A stretch of 38,922 nt of DNA from an uncultured Lachnospiraceae bacterium (lineage in GTDB: Bacteria; Bacillota; Clostridia; Lachnospirales; Lachnospiraceae), in contig CADBIU010000009.1 of assembly GCA_902794825.1 (NCBI GenBank), forward strand, positions 1-38,922. The letters are read 5' to 3'. The notes under the pieces are model-generated. The model saw nothing but the letters and a program-made list of their open reading frames with translations. It did not search any database and was not told the DNA's origin. Positions 23,334-32,598 of the stretch are shown here, in pieces. The first letter of the stretch is position 1. Every line of letters begins with the position of its first letter. The translations under genes were made by a program, and so were the position numbers.

Positions 23334-25766
23334 TTATGCTCTGAGTGTGATTCCGAGCACTGCATCCAGCTTCTTGAGGATCTTGGCCACATATCTGTCA
23401 AGATCTTCTGAAGTGAATTCCTCTTCGCCAGCCCTGAAAGTGAGGGTGAAGGCCATGCTCTTCATAGTGGGCGGAATAGGAACGCCTTCGTATACGTCGA
23501 AGAGTCTGATGTCGCGGACGTACTTGCAGGCTGCCCTGATCTGATCCTCAACCTGCGCGCAGGTGATGTTCTTGTCCATGACAAGCGCGAGGTCACGGGA
23601 GACATCCAGGAACTTCGGCAGGGGTTCAAAGGCCGGTGTATTTCCGCACAGCGGATACAGAGCAGCCAGATCCAACTCCATCAGATAGAGGTTTGTGCGC
23701 ATGCTCTCGGCTTCAGCGATGTCGTATGCAAGAGTGCCTATATATCCTACAGTCTGACCTTCGCAGATCACATCAGCGGTCTGGTAGGGATGTGTGAAGC
23801 TTCGGGTTGCAGCCTTGTATGCAAATTTCACATGCAGCGTATCCGCTACTGTCTCAGCAGCGCCCTTTACAGTGAAGAAATCCTCTCCTTTTCCCCAGAA
23901 AGCGACAACCAGGTGATCTCTCTCATCCGGATACTCGGTAAGAGGAAGCGCCTTGGGCACGAAGACTTTCGCGATCTCAAAGAGTCTGCCGTCGAGGCGG
24001 CCGTTCTTCTGGTTGCGCACGACTGCATGGAGCATGGAAGCCGTCAGCGTGGTGCGCATCAGGGACAGTTCCTCGCTAATGGGGTTCATAATGCGGATGG
24101 CATTGCGCTCCGGAGCGTCCGCGGGATAACGCAGAAGGTCCAGATCGGAAGGTGAGAAGAAGGAATAGTGCATGCACTCGTAAGCGCCGAGTCCGCACAG
24201 AGCTTCCTTAATGCGCATCTCACGGCGCTGAACAGGGTTCCAGCCGCCGGTGGTGACCTCCGCCTTCTTGAGGAATGTGGGAACCAGCTTGTCATAGCCA
24301 TACAGGCGGATGACTTCTTCAGCGACGTCCTGATATCCTTCCATGTCGTCGCGGTATGCCGGGACCTGAAGGGTCAGCATGCGCCTGCCGTCTTTCTCAC
24401 TGATCTCAGGCTTCATGTCGAGGTTGTTCATGATGCGGACGATGTCCTCATCCGGAACCGTAATTCCAAGAACGCCGCTGATCTTATCGATCTCGACGGT
24501 CATCTCACGGGACTCTACGCTGTTTCCTGTGTTCACGTCGAAGTGAGTGGAGGAAACCTTGCCGCAGCCGAGCTCCTCAACCAGGTGCAGGGCGCGCTTC
24601 ATAGCCATAACGGTCGCGTACTCGTCGACGCCCTTCTCATAGCGGGCGCTCGCGTCTGTGCGCTTGCCGACGCTTCTGGAAGTGCGGCGGATGTTGTCGC
24701 GTGCGAACTTCGCGGACTCGAACATAACCGCTTCCGTAGTGGGAAGGATCTCGGAATTGAGACCTCCCATAACGCCTGCCAGTGCGATCGGGCGCTCACC
24801 GTCGCAGATGACCAGGTTGGAACTGTTCAGTGTCAACTCCTGCTCATCAAGAGTGACGATCTTCTCTCCGTCCTTCGCGGTGCGGACATTGATGCCGTTG
24901 CCGCGCAGATACGCATAGTCAAACGCGTGCATGGGCTGTCCGAGCTCTGTCAAAATATAGTTGGTGATATCAACCATATTTGAAATAGCGTTCATTCCGA
25001 CGAGTGCCAGACGGCGGCGCATCCAGGCGGGGGAAGGAGCTATTTTGACATCATAGACATAGTGGCCGATATAGCGGGGGCACAGCTGCGGAGCTTCTAC
25101 GGTAATGTCAAAGTTTTCAAGTCTGACGTCTGTCTCTGTATAGTCGAGAGCAGGCATCCTGAGAGGCTTCTCCAGTACAGCGGCGACTTCGCGCGCGATG
25201 CCGAAGATGCTCTGGCAGTCAGGGCGGTTAGCCGTGATGGCAATATCGAAAAGCCAGTCGTCAAGACCAAGGATCGGCTTTACGTCCGCTCCGACCTCTG
25301 CTTCATCGGGAAGGACGAGCAGTCCGTTGTAGCCCGCGCCGGGATACATATCTTCGCTGACGCCAAGTTCAACTCCCGAGCAGAGCATGCCATGGGACTC
25401 AAATCCGCGAAGCTTGCCCTTCTTGATGGTCATAGTTCCTTCAACTGTAGTGTGGTCACGGCTCGTGGCGTATACAGTCGCGCCGACCAGCGCTGTGGGA
25501 AACTTCTTTCCTGCCTCGACGTTATCCGCGCCGCAGCAGATCTGGAAAGTGCCGTGCTCACCGCAGTTTACGGTGCAGACGTGCAGATGTGTGTCCGGAA
25601 TAGCCTCACAGGTCTCAACCAGGCCTACGACGACCCCTGAGATATCCTCTCCCACTTCATGGAGTTCTTCTACCTCAAATCCACAGGAGAAAAGCTTGTC
25701 CTGCAGCTCCTGGGGAGTGCAGTCGATATCAACGTATTCTTTTAACCAGCTAAGTGGTGCGATCAT
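23334..25766 (-). CDS. pheT: Phenylalanyl-tRNA synthetase beta chain
   Basis: The 810-residue beta subunit of the alpha2-beta2 enzyme that charges tRNA-Phe. The start MIAPLSWLKEYVD is typical. Residues about 40-150 form the tRNA-binding OB (EMAP-like) domain, with ICCGADNVEAGKKFP and GVELGVSEDM. The B3/B4 editing domain (RPDCQSIFGIAREVA onward) and B5 domain follow, and the C-terminus is an anticodon-binding FDX-ACB domain (FEPLPKFLDVSRDLALVMDK, ending FTSEDLDRYV). AGGAGGA precedes the ATG. It lies 24 bases after pheS in the same T-box-controlled transcript. Confidence 0.97.
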   Translation of the reverse strand: MIAPLSWLKEYVDIDCTPQELQDKLFSCGFEVEELHEVGEDISGVVVGLVETCEAIPDTHLHVCTVNCGEHGTFQICCGADNVEAGKKFPTALVGATVYATSRDHTTVEGTMTIKKGKLRGFESHGMLCSGVELGVSEDMYPGAGYNGLLVLPDEAEVGADVKPILGLDDWLFDIAITANRPDCQSIFGIAREVAAVLEKPLRMPALDYTETDVRLENFDITVEAPQLCPRYIGHYVYDVKIAPSPAWMRRRLALVGMNAISNMVDITNYILTELGQPMHAFDYAYLRGNGINVRTAKDGEKIVTLDEQELTLNSSNLVICDGERPIALAGVMGGLNSEILPTTEAVMFESAKFARDNIRRTSRSVGKRTDASARYEKGVDEYATVMAMKRALHLVEELGCGKVSSTHFDVNTGNSVESREMTVEIDKISGVLGITVPDEDIVRIMNNLDMKPEISEKDGRRMLTLQVPAYRDDMEGYQDVAEEVIRLYGYDKLVPTFLKKAEVTTGGWNPVQRREMRIKEALCGLGAYECMHYSFFSPSDLDLLRYPADAPERNAIRIMNPISEELSLMRTTLTASMLHAVVRNQKNGRLDGRLFEIAKVFVPKALPLTEYPDERDHLVVAFWGKGEDFFTVKGAAETVADTLHVKFAYKAATRSFTHPYQTADVICEGQTVGYIGTLAYDIAEAESMRTNLYLMELDLAALYPLCGNTPAFEPLPKFLDVSRDLALVMDKNITCAQVEDQIRAACKYVRDIRLFDVYEGVPIPPTMKSMAFTLTFRAGEEEFTSEDLDRYVAKILKKLDAVLGITLRA

Positions 25767-25790
25767 GATCTATATCCTCCTTTCCCCGCG

Positions 25791-26816
25791 TCAGGCATCG
25801 TTGATCTGCTCAAGGACGCGAAGGTCGGACTCGAACAGGAGCTTGATGTTGTTGATGCCGTACTTGAGCATAGCAGCGCGCTCGATACCGATACCGAAAG
25901 CGAATCCGCTGTACTCGTTGGGATCGATTCCGCAGTTCTCAAGGACCTTGTTGTTTACAACGCCTGCGCCGAGGATCTCGATCCAGCCGGTGCCCTTGCA
26001 GAGTTTGCATCCCTTGCCGCCGCATGCGAAGCAGCTGCAGTCAACTTCTACGCTGGGCTCTGTGAAGGGGAAGAAGGAAGGGCGCAGTCTTGTGCGCGTT
26101 CCCTCGCCGTATACCTGCTGCACGAACTCGTCCAGCATTCCCTGAAGGTCGCAGAGAGTGATGCCCTTGTCAACTACAAGGCCTTCCATCTGGCTGAACA
26201 TCGGGGAATGAGTGGCGTCGTCATCGGAGCGGAAAACCTTGCCGGGGGACAGGATCTTGATCGGGGGCTTCTTGGCCTCCATCACGTGGATCTGTCCTGC
26301 GGAAGTCTGGGTCCTGAGCAGATACTCGGGAGACAGGTAGAAAGTATCCTGCATGTCTCTTGCCGGATGATCCATGGGGGTGTTCAGAGCTGTGAAGTTG
26401 TAGTAATCATTTTCGATCTCCGAACCTTCATAGATCTCAAATCCCATTCCCGCGAAAATATTGACCATCTGGTTCTTCATCTGCGTGATGGGGTGAAGAT
26501 TACCGCGGGGATCCTTATCCGCAGGGATCGTCACGTCGATCTTCTCGCTCTCGTAGCGGCGCTGCAGCTCGGCCTCTCTGGCCTTCTCTTCCATTTTGGT
26601 AAGATTCTCAAGCACCCAGTCCTTGAGAAGGTTCACGTTCTTACCGAAATCGGCCTTCTCATCCTTGGGAATGTTGCGCATCTCCTTCATCAGCGCATTC
26701 ACTTCGCCCGCTTTGCGGTCCAGATACTTCTTGCGAAGCTCATAGATGCTGCGGGAGTCAGTGCGGCCTTTGGCTTCTTCCAGAAATTTCTCCCGGATCT
26801 CATCAAACCTGCTCAT
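25791..26816 (-). CDS. pheS: Phenylalanyl-tRNA synthetase alpha chain
   Basis: The 341-residue catalytic subunit. After an N-terminal coiled-coil arm (residues about 1-85), class II motif 1 lies in [12 protein letters not shown], motif 2 in [20 protein letters not shown] and motif 3 in [32 protein letters not shown] is the short Cys-rich element found in many bacterial PheS. The start is ATG 26816 after AAGGAG; an upstream in-frame extension runs into the T-box terminator region and is not used. Together with pheT it is controlled by the T-box. Confidence 0.97.
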   Translation of the reverse strand: MSRFDEIREKFLEEAKGRTDSRSIYELRKKYLDRKAGEVNALMKEMRNIPKDEKADFGKNVNLLKDWVLENLTKMEEKAREAELQRRYESEKIDVTIPADKDPRGNLHPITQMKNQMVNIFAGMGFEIYEGSEIENDYYNFTALNTPMDHPARDMQDTFYLSPEYLLRTQTSAGQIHVMEAKKPPIKILSPGKVFRSDDDATHSPMFSQMEGLVVDKGITLCDLQGMLDEFVQQVYGEGTRTRLRPSFFPFTEPSVEVDCSCFACGGKGCKLCKGTGWIEILGAGVVNNKVLENCGIDPNEYSGFAFGIGIERAAMLKYGINNIKLLFESDLRVLEQINDA

Positions 26817-26844
26817 AGCTTCTCCTTTTTTATAAATATTATTG

Positions 26845-27178
26845 TGCAAATACAAAGTCCCATATCCGGCTTCTGTTTATGAAACCGAATATGGGACGAG
26901 AAAGGACAAATTCCCGCGGTACCACCCACGTTCAGACGGCTCCTGCCATCTGCTCTCATTGATTACTGCTCATCGCTGCCGCAGCGGCATCCGCTTATCG
27001 CCGTTTTTATTAAAGCGCCTCGCGAAGGACTCCCATGCTGAAATTCACAGCGCCGCGCGCACCCCCGTCTCTCAGCCGGTGAACGGGTTCTCTGTCGGTG
27101 TACGGGATCGGCCTGCTACTGACACATGTTCAGCGTCCGCCTGTCAGATTTAAAAGTACTCCTTTATAAACCGTAACA
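26845..27178 (-). promoter_or_regulatory. Phe T-box riboswitch leader of pheST
   Basis: This leader fills the gap between pheS and its promoter. On the minus strand the T-box core GTGGGTGGTACCGCGGG lies at 26930-26914. It precedes a 13-bp terminator stem (26897-26857) followed by TTTGTATTTG. Upstream, Stem I has an AGTA-type bulge (GGAGTAC, near 27160), the apical GGCTGAGAG (near 27077) and a UUC triplet followed by a purine at 27042-27040, which reads as the Phe specifier. Uncharged tRNA-Phe would pair with the specifier and T-box and favour the antiterminator, raising pheST expression when phenylalanine is short. The specifier assignment is by eye. Confidence 0.92.
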
Positions 27179-27184
27179 AACGCT

Positions 27185-27213
27185 ATTTTAGGCACTTTTC
27201 CGGGTGTTGTCAA
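27185..27213 (-). promoter_or_regulatory. Promoter of pheST
   Basis: On the minus strand a consensus TTGACA (27213-27208), exactly 17 bases, then TAAAAT (27190-27185). It is among the strongest promoters in the window. Confidence 0.9.
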
Positions 27214-27253
27214 GAGATTCGCCGTCTATTAACGCTTCCGTCTCCGGCCTGCC

Positions 27254-30199
27254 TCAGTCTTTATTCACGCGGATCAGGAATTTCAGAGTGTAATCTTTCT
27301 TAGCACTGTGCTGATATTCAGGCATTACTCCGGGTCCGCAGGCTCCTGTGCCGATGCCCTGCTGGAAAGCCTGGATCGTCACATAAGTGCCGGTACGCTT
27401 TTCATCTTCGCGGTGTTTCATCCTGCAGAGAGACCAGTCGGAATAAGGCTTGATACCAAGCTCAAAGGGCTTGTCCACAGCCTTGAAAGTGACTGTCACC
27501 TTTCCGCTGCTCACACTGGCCTCTGTGCAGTCGCAGCGGTTTCCGCTCTCCTGGGGGCGGATATTGGGTTCTGTCATATCAGCCACTTTGCACTCCACAG
27601 TGCGGATCGGGAACTGGTCTTTCATGTCGCAGTAGCTCTCCCCGCATCTTCCGGTGTACCTGACGTCGTCAAAAACTGAATCCAGGCGGAAAGTTTTGCC
27701 GAAGCGGGGAACAATATCACCGCCGGAGACACAATGGAGCGTGCTGGTGACCAGAATCCCATCCTCTGTGCCTTCGTAGCTGTCGATCACATTGAACTTG
27801 CCGCTCTTATTGACCAGTTCGCTTTCGACGCGGTACCCGTTGAGGATCCTGCTGCACGAGATCACAGTCTCCTCCTGGTGCATATAGGGTTCCATCGAAT
27901 TGCTGAACTTCAGGTCCGTGTCGTTATCTGTAGGCGCGCGGTAAAGGATCGTATATTCCGAGTTGCTTCTTAGTTTCTCCCCACCCGGCAGTTCCAGCAC
28001 AAAGTGTCCGTTCGGGAAAGTGCATTCTTCGGGAAGCAGATGGCCGCCTTCTTCGCCCGGGACGCACTGTCTGATCACGATCTGTTCCTCCGACACTATT
28101 TTGCCGGTTCGAAGGTCCTTAGCGCTCACGATGACAGAGAGATTTCCCTCTACAGCCTCCGGCTCGGGTACTATAACAACAGACTTCTGAAGCGGTCCGG
28201 CGTCGGGCGTGATCACGGTCACGCTGCCGTCGTTCCAGGTAAATGTCAGTTGATAGCGGCTGCCCTCCGAAAAAGCTGTTGTGTTGAACACCTCGAAAGT
28301 GCTTCCCGATATATGTCTGACCCTGATCGGGCGATAGATGAATCTGATGATCTTCGCGCCGGCGGAAGGAGTCCTGTCGGGATAGAAAAGGCCGTCCACA
28401 CAGAAATTGCCGTCGTGGCTCCACTCGCCGTGGTCTCCTCCGTAGGTGTAGCTGCCGTCCTCGTGGAGAACCGCGTGATCGACCATCTCCCACACGCAGC
28501 CGCCGATCAGGTTGTCGTATTTATAGATCTCTTCCCAGTAGGCTTCGGTATTGCCGGGTCCCACTCCCATGGCGTGCGCGTATTCGCACATGAAATAGGG
28601 CCTGTCGTTGAGCTGCTTCTGCTTGCGGCAGTGCTCGCCGGCGTCATGGACCATCTTTACGGAAGGGTACATCTCGCTGCCGACATCATAAGCGATCCTC
28701 TTGCAGTGGATGGCGCTCTCGTAGTGTACGGGCAGATCCGAGCGAAGCTTCAGGTAGTCGTACATCGCGTCTGTATTGTGATAGCCGCCCGCCTCATTTC
28801 CGAGACTCCACATCACGATCGATGTGTTGCTGTGGATCTTATCTCGCTGGTAGAGACGGCTGATCCGGTCGATGTAGTGAGACTCCCATTTGCGGTCATG
28901 GCTGATGGTATTGTAGGTCGCGGGAAGCTGCATCGCAAATGTCCCGTGGGTCTCCAGGTCGTTCTCGTCCACGATATAGAGACCGTATTCGTCAGCGAGC
29001 TCTAAAAGCAGCGGATCAGGAGGATAGTGGGACGTGCGGATCATGTCGATATTGAAATCCTTGCAGATCCTGACATCTCTCTCGATCTCATCAGGCGTCA
29101 TTGTGTAGCCGTTTGTACAGCTTGTGTCGTGATGGTTTACTCCGTGGAACTTGATCTTTCTGCCGTTTACAAGGAATAGATCGCCCTCTATCGCAACGGT
29201 TTTGAATCCAATCTTCTCCTTCACGCAGCAGCTCTCTGTCTCGTAGTAGATGTTATAGAGAACGGGCTCTTCCGCGTTCCACTCTGTCACTTCCAGATCC
29301 TCGAAAGTCACAGAGACCATACACTCGGCTGCCTTGGCAGTCTTGCTGCGGGAAATTCCGTGTCCCTCAATCGTGAAGGTGATATCGGCGGGTTTCAATG
29401 TTTTGGCACTGAGTTTGAGGCTGTAGGTATCTCCGGTCTTCTCCGTATGCGCGTCGATCTCACAGATATCGCTGTCGTCGGAGATCCTGAGCAGTACATC
29501 GCGGAAAATACCGTTGTTGCGGAACATATCCTGGTCCTCAAGATAAGTTCCGTTGCACCAGCGGTGCACCACGACCACGAGCTCGTTGGTCCCGGCGCTG
29601 AGCATTCCGCTGAGGTCGAACTCCGCGGTATTATGAGCGCCCTCGGAATAGCCGACAAAGCGGCCGTTGACATAGAGATCCATGCAGCTGGCAACTCCGA
29701 GGAAAGAGATCACGTAGTTCTTGCCAGGGTCATCGATCTCAAGATCCCTGCGGTAAATACCGACAAAATTGTACTCCTCGCCCGGATCCTTATAGCGCGG
29801 CGAGACCTTCTGGTCCACACCCACCCAGGAGAAGACTCTCCCAACCTTATCGGTCGTGGGGATCACCGGCGGCTTGAAAGGAAACTGATAGCGGATATTG
29901 ATATAGAACGGCTTATCGTAACCCCTGAACTGCCAGCAGGCGGGTACGTCGATGGTATCGAAAGCCGTTTTTTCCGTATCCAGTATCTCCGGCACCTCCG
30001 CCGGTCTTTCATAGAATTTGAAATCCCACCTGCCGTTCAGGCACACCACCTTGGAGGAAGAATATCTCTTCTCCTTAGGCGTCACGGCGTCAGCGGCAGC
30101 CCTGTCCGGATAAGGGATAAAATAGCTCCTGCCGGGCATTTTGTTGATTTCGTAAGTAGAAAAAGTATGATAGTTGTTCTGGTCAATGCGGTATTTCAT
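27254..30199 (-). CDS. lacZ: Beta-galactosidase, glycoside hydrolase family 2
   Basis: A 981-residue cytosolic enzyme that cleaves terminal beta-galactosides such as lactose. Domains in order: N-terminal sugar-binding jelly roll (CLNGRWDFKFYERP, then PFYINIRYQFPF), an immunoglobulin-like domain, a TIM barrel (GVNHHDTSCTNGYT, MIRTSHYPPDPLLLELAD, and YIVDENDLETHG), and a C-terminal small-chain domain. The acid/base Glu469 lies in WSLGNEAGGYH and the nucleophile Glu539 in FMCEYAHAMGVGPGN. No signal peptide is seen. AAGGGGG precedes the ATG. No sugar transporter is adjacent; the nearest is the GPH symporter 27 kb away. No terminator separates its end from the pheST promoter. Confidence 0.93.
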   Translation of the reverse strand: MKYRIDQNNYHTFSTYEINKMPGRSYFIPYPDRAAADAVTPKEKRYSSSKVVCLNGRWDFKFYERPAEVPEILDTEKTAFDTIDVPACWQFRGYDKPFYINIRYQFPFKPPVIPTTDKVGRVFSWVGVDQKVSPRYKDPGEEYNFVGIYRRDLEIDDPGKNYVISFLGVASCMDLYVNGRFVGYSEGAHNTAEFDLSGMLSAGTNELVVVVHRWCNGTYLEDQDMFRNNGIFRDVLLRISDDSDICEIDAHTEKTGDTYSLKLSAKTLKPADITFTIEGHGISRSKTAKAAECMVSVTFEDLEVTEWNAEEPVLYNIYYETESCCVKEKIGFKTVAIEGDLFLVNGRKIKFHGVNHHDTSCTNGYTMTPDEIERDVRICKDFNIDMIRTSHYPPDPLLLELADEYGLYIVDENDLETHGTFAMQLPATYNTISHDRKWESHYIDRISRLYQRDKIHSNTSIVMWSLGNEAGGYHNTDAMYDYLKLRSDLPVHYESAIHCKRIAYDVGSEMYPSVKMVHDAGEHCRKQKQLNDRPYFMCEYAHAMGVGPGNTEAYWEEIYKYDNLIGGCVWEMVDHAVLHEDGSYTYGGDHGEWSHDGNFCVDGLFYPDRTPSAGAKIIRFIYRPIRVRHISGSTFEVFNTTAFSEGSRYQLTFTWNDGSVTVITPDAGPLQKSVVIVPEPEAVEGNLSVIVSAKDLRTGKIVSEEQIVIRQCVPGEEGGHLLPEECTFPNGHFVLELPGGEKLRSNSEYTILYRAPTDNDTDLKFSNSMEPYMHQEETVISCSRILNGYRVESELVNKSGKFNVIDSYEGTEDGILVTSTLHCVSGGDIVPRFGKTFRLDSVFDDVRYTGRCGESYCDMKDQFPIRTVECKVADMTEPNIRPQESGNRCDCTEASVSSGKVTVTFKAVDKPFELGIKPYSDWSLCRMKHREDEKRTGTYVTIQAFQQGIGTGACGPGVMPEYQHSAKKDYTLKFLIRVNKD

Positions 30200-30220
30200 A
30201 GTACCCCCTTACAGTGTGAT

Positions 30221-30243
30221 CAGACGCCCGGAGGCGCCGTCTG
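30221..30243. promoter_or_regulatory. Inverted repeat in the lacZ leader
   Basis: CAGACG (30221-30226) and CGTCTG (30238-30243) flank 11 G/C-rich bases, between the lacZ promoter and its ribosome site. It could be a repressor operator or a leader hairpin. Confidence 0.35.
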
Positions 30244-30258
30244 CGCAATGCTGCAATT

Positions 30259-30287
30259 ATTATGAACTATTATCCCCCAAAAGTAAA
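30259..30287 (-). promoter_or_regulatory. Promoter of lacZ
   Basis: On the minus strand TTTACT (30287-30282), exactly 17 bases, then CATAAT (30264-30259). The start codon is 60 bases downstream. Confidence 0.6.
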
Positions 30288-30289
30288 TT

Positions 30290-30317
30290 GAGCCAGGTGG
30301 ACTATTCCGCCTGACTC
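30290..30317 (-). terminator. Probable terminator of the GlsB-type gene
   Basis: On the minus strand GAGTCAGG-C-GGA pairs with TCC-A-CCTGGCTC around ATAG, followed by AATTTACTTTT. It lies 24 bases after the stop. The T run is interrupted, and the -35 of the lacZ promoter falls within it. Confidence 0.6.
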
Positions 30318-30340
30318 ATTACAACTTGCAATTTCCTTTT

Positions 30341-30574
30341 TTACTTGATCATTCTCATGACGGCAATGCAGATGCACGCGCCGATCACCGCGACAATGAT
30401 GTTTCCGATCGTGCCGTAACTGTAGATCCCTACGAACCTCAGTACAGTGCTGCCGACGAATCCGCCGACTACGCCGATGATGATATTTCCCAGTACGGAA
30501 AATCTGCTTCCCATGATCTGACCTGCAAGCCAGCCTGCGATTCCGCCGACAATAATTCCAATAATGATATTCAT
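30341..30574 (-). CDS. GlsB/YeaQ/YmgE-family small membrane protein
   Basis: A 77-residue protein with three hydrophobic segments (about 2-20, 27-50 and 55-75). The glycine pattern IIVGGIAGWLAGQIMG then GNIIIGVVGGFVGS is the signature of the 'transglycosylase-associated' stress-membrane family. Members are induced by envelope or general stress; their molecular role is not settled. The start follows TAAGGAGG. Its promoter region carries three copies of ACATGT. Confidence 0.92.
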   Translation of the reverse strand: MNIIIGIIVGGIAGWLAGQIMGSRFSVLGNIIIGVVGGFVGSTVLRFVGIYSYGTIGNIIVAVIGACICIAVMRMIK

Positions 30575-30616
30575 TTTAAATCCTCCTTAAAATTCGCTGT
30601 CCTCAGCGCCACACAC

Positions 30617-30688
30617 AGTGTAGCACGCGAAGATAACATGTGTAAAGTGAACATGTTTACAGATCCGCTGCCTGCGGTTCACATGTTC
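30617..30688 (-). promoter_or_regulatory. Promoter and ACATGT repeat array of the GlsB-type gene
   Basis: On the minus strand TTTACA (30646-30641), 18 bases, TACACT (30622-30617). Three copies of the palindrome ACATGT start at 30636, 30651 and 30681, that is 15 and 30 bases apart. The first overlaps the -35, and the flanks of the first and third are inverted (AACATGTG and CACATGTT). A regulator binding there would touch RNA polymerase. Confidence 0.5.
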
Positions 30689-30759
30689 CCTCTGCCTGTC
30701 ATAATAACAAAACGCAGTTTTTCTGATTTTCTTACATTCGAGCCCAGGCATTCCCAACC

Positions 30760-30787
30760 TTGACTCATCCCCGAAAAGAAGTAAAGT
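30760..30787 (+). promoter_or_regulatory. Promoter of the GDPD/lysophospholipase operon
   Basis: TTGACT (30760-30765), 16 bases, TAAAGT (30782-30787). The start codon is 45 bases downstream. Confidence 0.6.
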
Positions 30788-30831
30788 ATTTATATAGCAC
30801 AAACCGCTCACAACTTGGAAAGGCATGCATT

Positions 30832-31575
30832 ATGAATACATCAAAATATCCCCTGATCTGGGGGCATCGGGGAGCCAGCGGGTACGCCCCTGAAAATACA
30901 CTTCCCGCTTTTAAAATGGCAGCCGACATGGGCGCCGACGGTGTCGAACTGGACATCCAGATGACCAAAGACGGCGAGATCGTGGTCTGCCACGACGAGG
31001 CCATTGACCGCACAAGCAGCGGCAAAGGCTGGCTCAAAGACTTTACTTTCGAGGAGCTCCGCAGGCTGGATTTCAGTAACGGAAACTCAGCTTACGAGGG
31101 CGTAAAGATCCCGACAATGGAAGAGGTTTTCGATCTTCTTGAGCCCACCGGGCTGCTGATCAACATCGAGATCAAGACCGGCATCGTCTTTTATGAGAAG
31201 ATCGAGGAAAAGATCCTGGAACTTACAAAGCGCAAGCACTGGGAAGACCGTGTTATCTACTCTTCCTTCAATCACTATACGGTACGCAGGATCAAAGAGC
31301 TGGATCCCGAAGCGAAGACAGGCCTTCTCTACGGAGACGGTCCCATTGACATGCCCGGTTACGGACACAGACTTGGCGCGGACGCTTTGCACCCCGCTTT
31401 CTACAATCTCCAGTATCCTGATTTCATGGAGGACAGCCGCAAATACGGTCTCGACGTCAATGTCTGGACCGTCAACTCCGCCGCCGAACTTCGGGCCTGC
31501 AGGGAGTACGGCGTAAATGCGGTCATCACTAATTATCCGGCAAAAGCCAGAGAACTGTACGAGGCAGAATCATGA
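30832..31575 (+). CDS. Glycerophosphodiester phosphodiesterase
   Basis: A 247-residue cytosolic GDPD, releasing sn-glycerol-3-phosphate and an alcohol from deacylated phospholipids. The active-site blocks are WGHRGASGYAPENTLPAF (catalytic His, Arg and the E-N pair), ADGVELDIQMTKDGEIVV (Glu and Asp metal ligands) and CHDEAIDRTSSGKG (second His). The later VNVWTVN strand is also typical. There is no signal peptide, unlike GlpQ, so it is like UgpQ. The start is ATG 30832 after GGAAAGG; the longer frame from 30760 would begin inside the promoter. Its stop overlaps the next ATG (ATGA). Confidence 0.93.
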   Translation: MNTSKYPLIWGHRGASGYAPENTLPAFKMAADMGADGVELDIQMTKDGEIVVCHDEAIDRTSSGKGWLKDFTFEELRRLDFSNGNSAYEGVKIPTMEEVFDLLEPTGLLINIEIKTGIVFYEKIEEKILELTKRKHWEDRVIYSSFNHYTVRRIKELDPEAKTGLLYGDGPIDMPGYGHRLGADALHPAFYNLQYPDFMEDSRKYGLDVNVWTVNSAAELRACREYGVNAVITNYPAKARELYEAES

Positions 31576-32552
31576 TCGAACACAAGATTCATTTCCTTGG
31601 AGAAAAGGATTATATTCCCGTAATGGAGACTCAAAACCGGCTCTGGCGGGAGCAGCATGTAAAGAACGGTAAAATCACTACACGGGACGGGATCAAACTC
31701 AACTACTATTACGCGGAACACCCGAATCCCAAAGCGGTTGTAGTCATACTGCACGGCTATTGCGGGTTCTGGGGCAAATACCACGAATTTGCCTGGTACC
31801 TGTGGCAGGCAGGCTATACGATCTTCTTTCTCGAGCAGCGCTGCCACGGTTATTCCGGCGGAAAACTTCCAGAATATGATGTAGTCCACATCGACACCTT
31901 TGACACCTATGTGAAGGACCTGCGTGAATTTATGGACCGGGTAGTGATGCCCGCTTCCGGAAAGCTTCCCCGTCTCCTGCTGGCCCACTCTATGGGAGGC
32001 GCTGTCGGCGCTCTCTTCCTCGGAACCTATCCAAAGACTTTTAGCGGAGCTGTCCTCACTTCTCCTATGCTCAAACTCCATACCGGGAAAATGACTCCCC
32101 GCAGGATTGAAGCTTTGCGGACCTACATGAAGATGACCCGCAGTCAGAAAAAGCTGTGCTTCGGACAGCATCACTTTGATCCCGAGCCCGAGTTTCCAAA
32201 TAGCAGTACGCTCTCGAAGGCGCGCTACATGTACTTTTTCAGGCAGCGTATTTTCGACTCCCATTATCGCACTTCCGCTCCATCCTTTGGCTGGGTGATG
32301 GCGGCGGTCGATGTGACCGGACTTATTATGAAACGCGCGCACAGAATAAAGATCCCCGTCACGCTGATGCAGTCGGGAATCGACACACTGGTGGATGCGG
32401 CCGGCTTCAGTGAATTCATGAAGAGAGTTCCCCAGGCCAGACTTATACGTTATGAAAATGCCAAACACGAACTCTTCAACGCGGCGTCAAAAGAGAGAAA
32501 GCAATATTTTGCCGATGTGATAGCCCAGTTCGACCGAATGTGCGGACAGTAA
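31572..32552 (+). CDS. Alpha/beta hydrolase, lysophospholipase-like
   Basis: A 326-residue serine hydrolase (Hydrolase_4 group, PldB/monoacylglycerol lipase-like). The oxyanion block is VILHGYCGFWGKYHEFAWYL, the nucleophile elbow LLAHSMGGAVG (Ser140), the acid in QSGIDTLVDAAGF and the His in ENAKHELFNA. It overlaps the GDPD gene by four bases and is co-translated with it. The pair gives a sensible route: the hydrolase removes the last acyl chain from lysophospholipid and GDPD splits the glycerophosphodiester. It is only loosely similar to the 22371 hydrolase, so the two are not a recent duplication. Confidence 0.9.
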   Translation: MIEHKIHFLGEKDYIPVMETQNRLWREQHVKNGKITTRDGIKLNYYYAEHPNPKAVVVILHGYCGFWGKYHEFAWYLWQAGYTIFFLEQRCHGYSGGKLPEYDVVHIDTFDTYVKDLREFMDRVVMPASGKLPRLLLAHSMGGAVGALFLGTYPKTFSGAVLTSPMLKLHTGKMTPRRIEALRTYMKMTRSQKKLCFGQHHFDPEPEFPNSSTLSKARYMYFFRQRIFDSHYRTSAPSFGWVMAAVDVTGLIMKRAHRIKIPVTLMQSGIDTLVDAAGFSEFMKRVPQARLIRYENAKHELFNAASKERKQYFADVIAQFDRMCGQ

Positions 32553-32556
32553 AAAA

Positions 32557-32590
32557 CAGCAGGTGACAAGTCACCTGCTGCTTCTTTTTT
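32557..32590. terminator. Bidirectional terminator after the lysophospholipase gene
   Basis: An 11-bp perfect stem (32557-32567 with 32570-32580) is followed by CTTCTTTTTT on the plus strand. On the minus strand it is followed by six T (32556-32551), serving the convergent UMF1 gene as well. Confidence 0.93.
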
Positions 32591-32598
32591 ATTCATTA

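Noticed and set aside
28004-29005. 333-codon open frame on the plus strand
   Set aside because: Lies inside the GH2 beta-galactosidase on the opposite strand; the lacZ reading holds catalytic motifs throughout.
31533-32468. 311-codon open frame on the minus strand
   Set aside because: Antisense to the lysophospholipase-like gene, whose catalytic triad is intact.
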